Shown: one piece after another, positions 63,005-64,000 of the stretch
Layout of the letters: every line of letters begins with the position of its first letter
Numbering within the stretch: the stretch's first letter is position 1
The notes under the pieces: model-generated
Seen by the model: the letters and a program-made list of their open reading frames with translations, nothing else
Database searches by the model: none
Told to the model about the DNA's origin: nothing
Program-made: the position numbers and the translations under genes
Source: Pricia antarctica
GTDB lineage: Bacteria > Bacteroidota > Bacteroidia > Flavobacteriales > Flavobacteriaceae
Length of the DNA stretch: 64,000 bases
Assembly (NCBI RefSeq): GCF_900101815.1
Contig: NZ_FNAO01000004.1
Location: 248,001 to 312,000 of the forward strand
Direction of reading: 5' to 3'

Positions 63005-64000
63005 TGTACGAATAACGACGGTGGCAAAGCAGCTTCCGGAGTTTTGTAGAAATACCGAGGATATCGTACCACTAGTGGAACTGTGGCTTACCGGACAAGA
63101 ACAGCGTTTTCGTCGCAAGGTCGTCAAGATTTTCGAAGGCGCGGCGGTCGATAAGCGATATAGCATCATGGATCCGGCAGCGGTGTTTACGGCCACCTCT
63201 TTTGAGCAAAAGAACGATATTTACGTCCGCGAGGTAAAGATATTGGGGAAAAAGGTGTTGGAAAAGGCTTTGAAAAAGGCAGAATGGTCTTCCGATTCCT
63301 TAGATTACATCATAACCGTTAGTTGTACCGGGATCATGATTCCCTCGCTGGATGCCTATTTGATCAATGATTTAGGACTTCGACAGGATGTCATTCGCCT
63401 GCCGGTGACAGAAATGGGATGTGCGGCGGGTGTATCCGGCCTAATCTATGCCGAGAACTTTTTGAGGGCAAACCCTAATAAACGTGCCGCTGTGGTGGCG
63501 GTAGAGAGTCCTACTGCGACTTTTCAGCTCGATGATTATTCCATGGCGAATATGGTAAGTGCCGCTATTTTTGGCGACGGGGCGGCCTGTGTCTTGTTAT
63601 CCTCCGAAAAAGAGGCAGGCGGACCCAAAATAGTAGGAGGGGAGATGTACCATTTCCCGGATGCCACCCATATGATGGGTTTCGACCTGACCAACCACGG
63701 CCTACAGATGATTTTAGATATTCGAGTGCCTGAAACTATTGCCGAGCATTTTCCGGATATCGTACATCCGTTTCTGAAAAAGTATGGCACTTCGATAGAG
63801 GCGGTCGAGCATTTGGTCTTTCATCCCGGTGGTCGTAAAATCGTGCAGACCGTTGAGGAACTGTTCGGGAAATTGGGGAAAAACATTGATGACACCCGTG
63901 AGGTTCTGCGGGAATATGGTAATATGAGTAGTGCTACTGTTTTATATGTGCTGGAACGCTTTCTTGAAAAGGATATAAAAAAGGGCGAGCAGGGGCTGAT
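62997..64000 (+). CDS. Type III polyketide synthase (partial at window end)
   Basis: The frame starts at ATG 62997, inside the methyltransferase stop region, and stays open to the window end (about 334 residues seen). The chalcone-synthase-like catalytic triad is present: Cys142 in TEMGCAAGVSGL, His276 in VFHPGGRKI, and Asn309 in YGNMSSAT, with GFDLTNHGLQM as the family loop. It probably condenses a fatty acyl starter with malonyl-CoA to an alkylresorcinol or alkylpyrone. Only the C-terminal end is missing. Confidence 0.9.
   Translation, partial: MNDVRITTVAKQLPEFCRNTEDIVPLVELWLTGQEQRFRRKVVKIFEGAAVDKRYSIMDPAAVFTATSFEQKNDIYVREVKILGKKVLEKALKKAEWSSDSLDYIITVSCTGIMIPSLDAYLINDLGLRQDVIRLPVTEMGCAAGVSGLIYAENFLRANPNKRAAVVAVESPTATFQLDDYSMANMVSAAIFGDGAACVLLSSEKEAGGPKIVGGEMYHFPDATHMMGFDLTNHGLQMILDIRVPETIAEHFPDIVHPFLKKYGTSIEAVEHLVFHPGGRKIVQTVEELFGKLGKNIDDTREVLREYGNMSSATVLYVLERFLEKDIKKGEQGL

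Noticed and set aside
1-64000. tRNA, rRNA, CRISPR arrays, prophage or full insertion sequences
   Set aside because: No tRNA-like T-loop sequences, regularly spaced repeats, transposase ORFs or phage structural genes were seen on reading the intergenic regions.

Overview
The window is chromosomal DNA of a marine-type Flavobacteriaceae (Bacteroidetes). The evidence is a fused LpxC-FabZ lipid A protein, a short 287-residue primary sigma factor, an Hcp-like TssD tube protein of the Bacteroidetes type, YaiO-family outer-membrane barrels, HisB and HisIE fusions, and promoter elements of the form TAnnTTTG. Genes are densely packed on both strands. I saw no tRNA, rRNA, CRISPR array, prophage or intact insertion sequence.

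Layout. 1-4.9 kb: lipid A and translation genes (lpxC/fabZ end, lpxA, efp, an lpxD-like gene), sucD and a fabG-like reductase. 5.0-7.9 kb: a membrane VWA protein and a prohibitin-like protein. 7.9-16.5 kb: a complete histidine operon (hisG-GNAT-hisD-hisC-hisB-hisH-hisA-DinB-hisF-hisIE) behind a leader peptide with three His codons and a terminator/antiterminator. 16.6-31.7 kb: mixed genes, including a DUF1853 protein, a Tat-exported GH109-like oxidoreductase, a VWA plus MoxR-like AAA pair, a TruA-like enzyme, corA, cysE-cysM, a DUF72 gene broken by a 16-bp tandem duplication, a thioesterase and a dipeptidase.

31.8-40.5 kb is the most interesting block. It is one tightly packed run coding for an Hpt protein, a CheY-like receiver, a membrane HEAT-repeat protein, a processive-type family 2 glycosyltransferase, an LtaS-like phosphotransferase with a C-terminal TPR module, and a YaiO-type TPR/beta-barrel protein. 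It reads as a phosphorelay-linked system that makes, decorates and exports a surface polysaccharide. The TPR module of the inner-membrane enzyme resembles the one at the N-terminus of the outer-membrane protein. Just downstream, two related 32- and 33-residue ORFs lie in one reading frame separated by a single amber codon, next to an orphan TssD gene.

41.7-59.7 kb holds housekeeping and metabolic genes: rpoD, a 2-hydroxyacid dehydrogenase, an Ada-like regulator, a helicase, aroC, a dicarboxylate symporter, a MutS2 without Smr domain, ung, a nucleoside phosphorylase, an eIF1-like factor, a 2OG-type oxygenase and a fused E1 alpha/beta 2-oxoacid dehydrogenase. A 160-bp MITE-like palindrome with a 5-bp target duplication sits between mutS2 and ung. 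From 59.8 kb to the end come two lipoproteins (one OmpA-like) and an overlapping operon of FAD oxidoreductase, methyltransferase and type III polyketide synthase. The last gene is cut by the window edge and the operon looks like an alkylresorcinol or alkylpyrone pathway.
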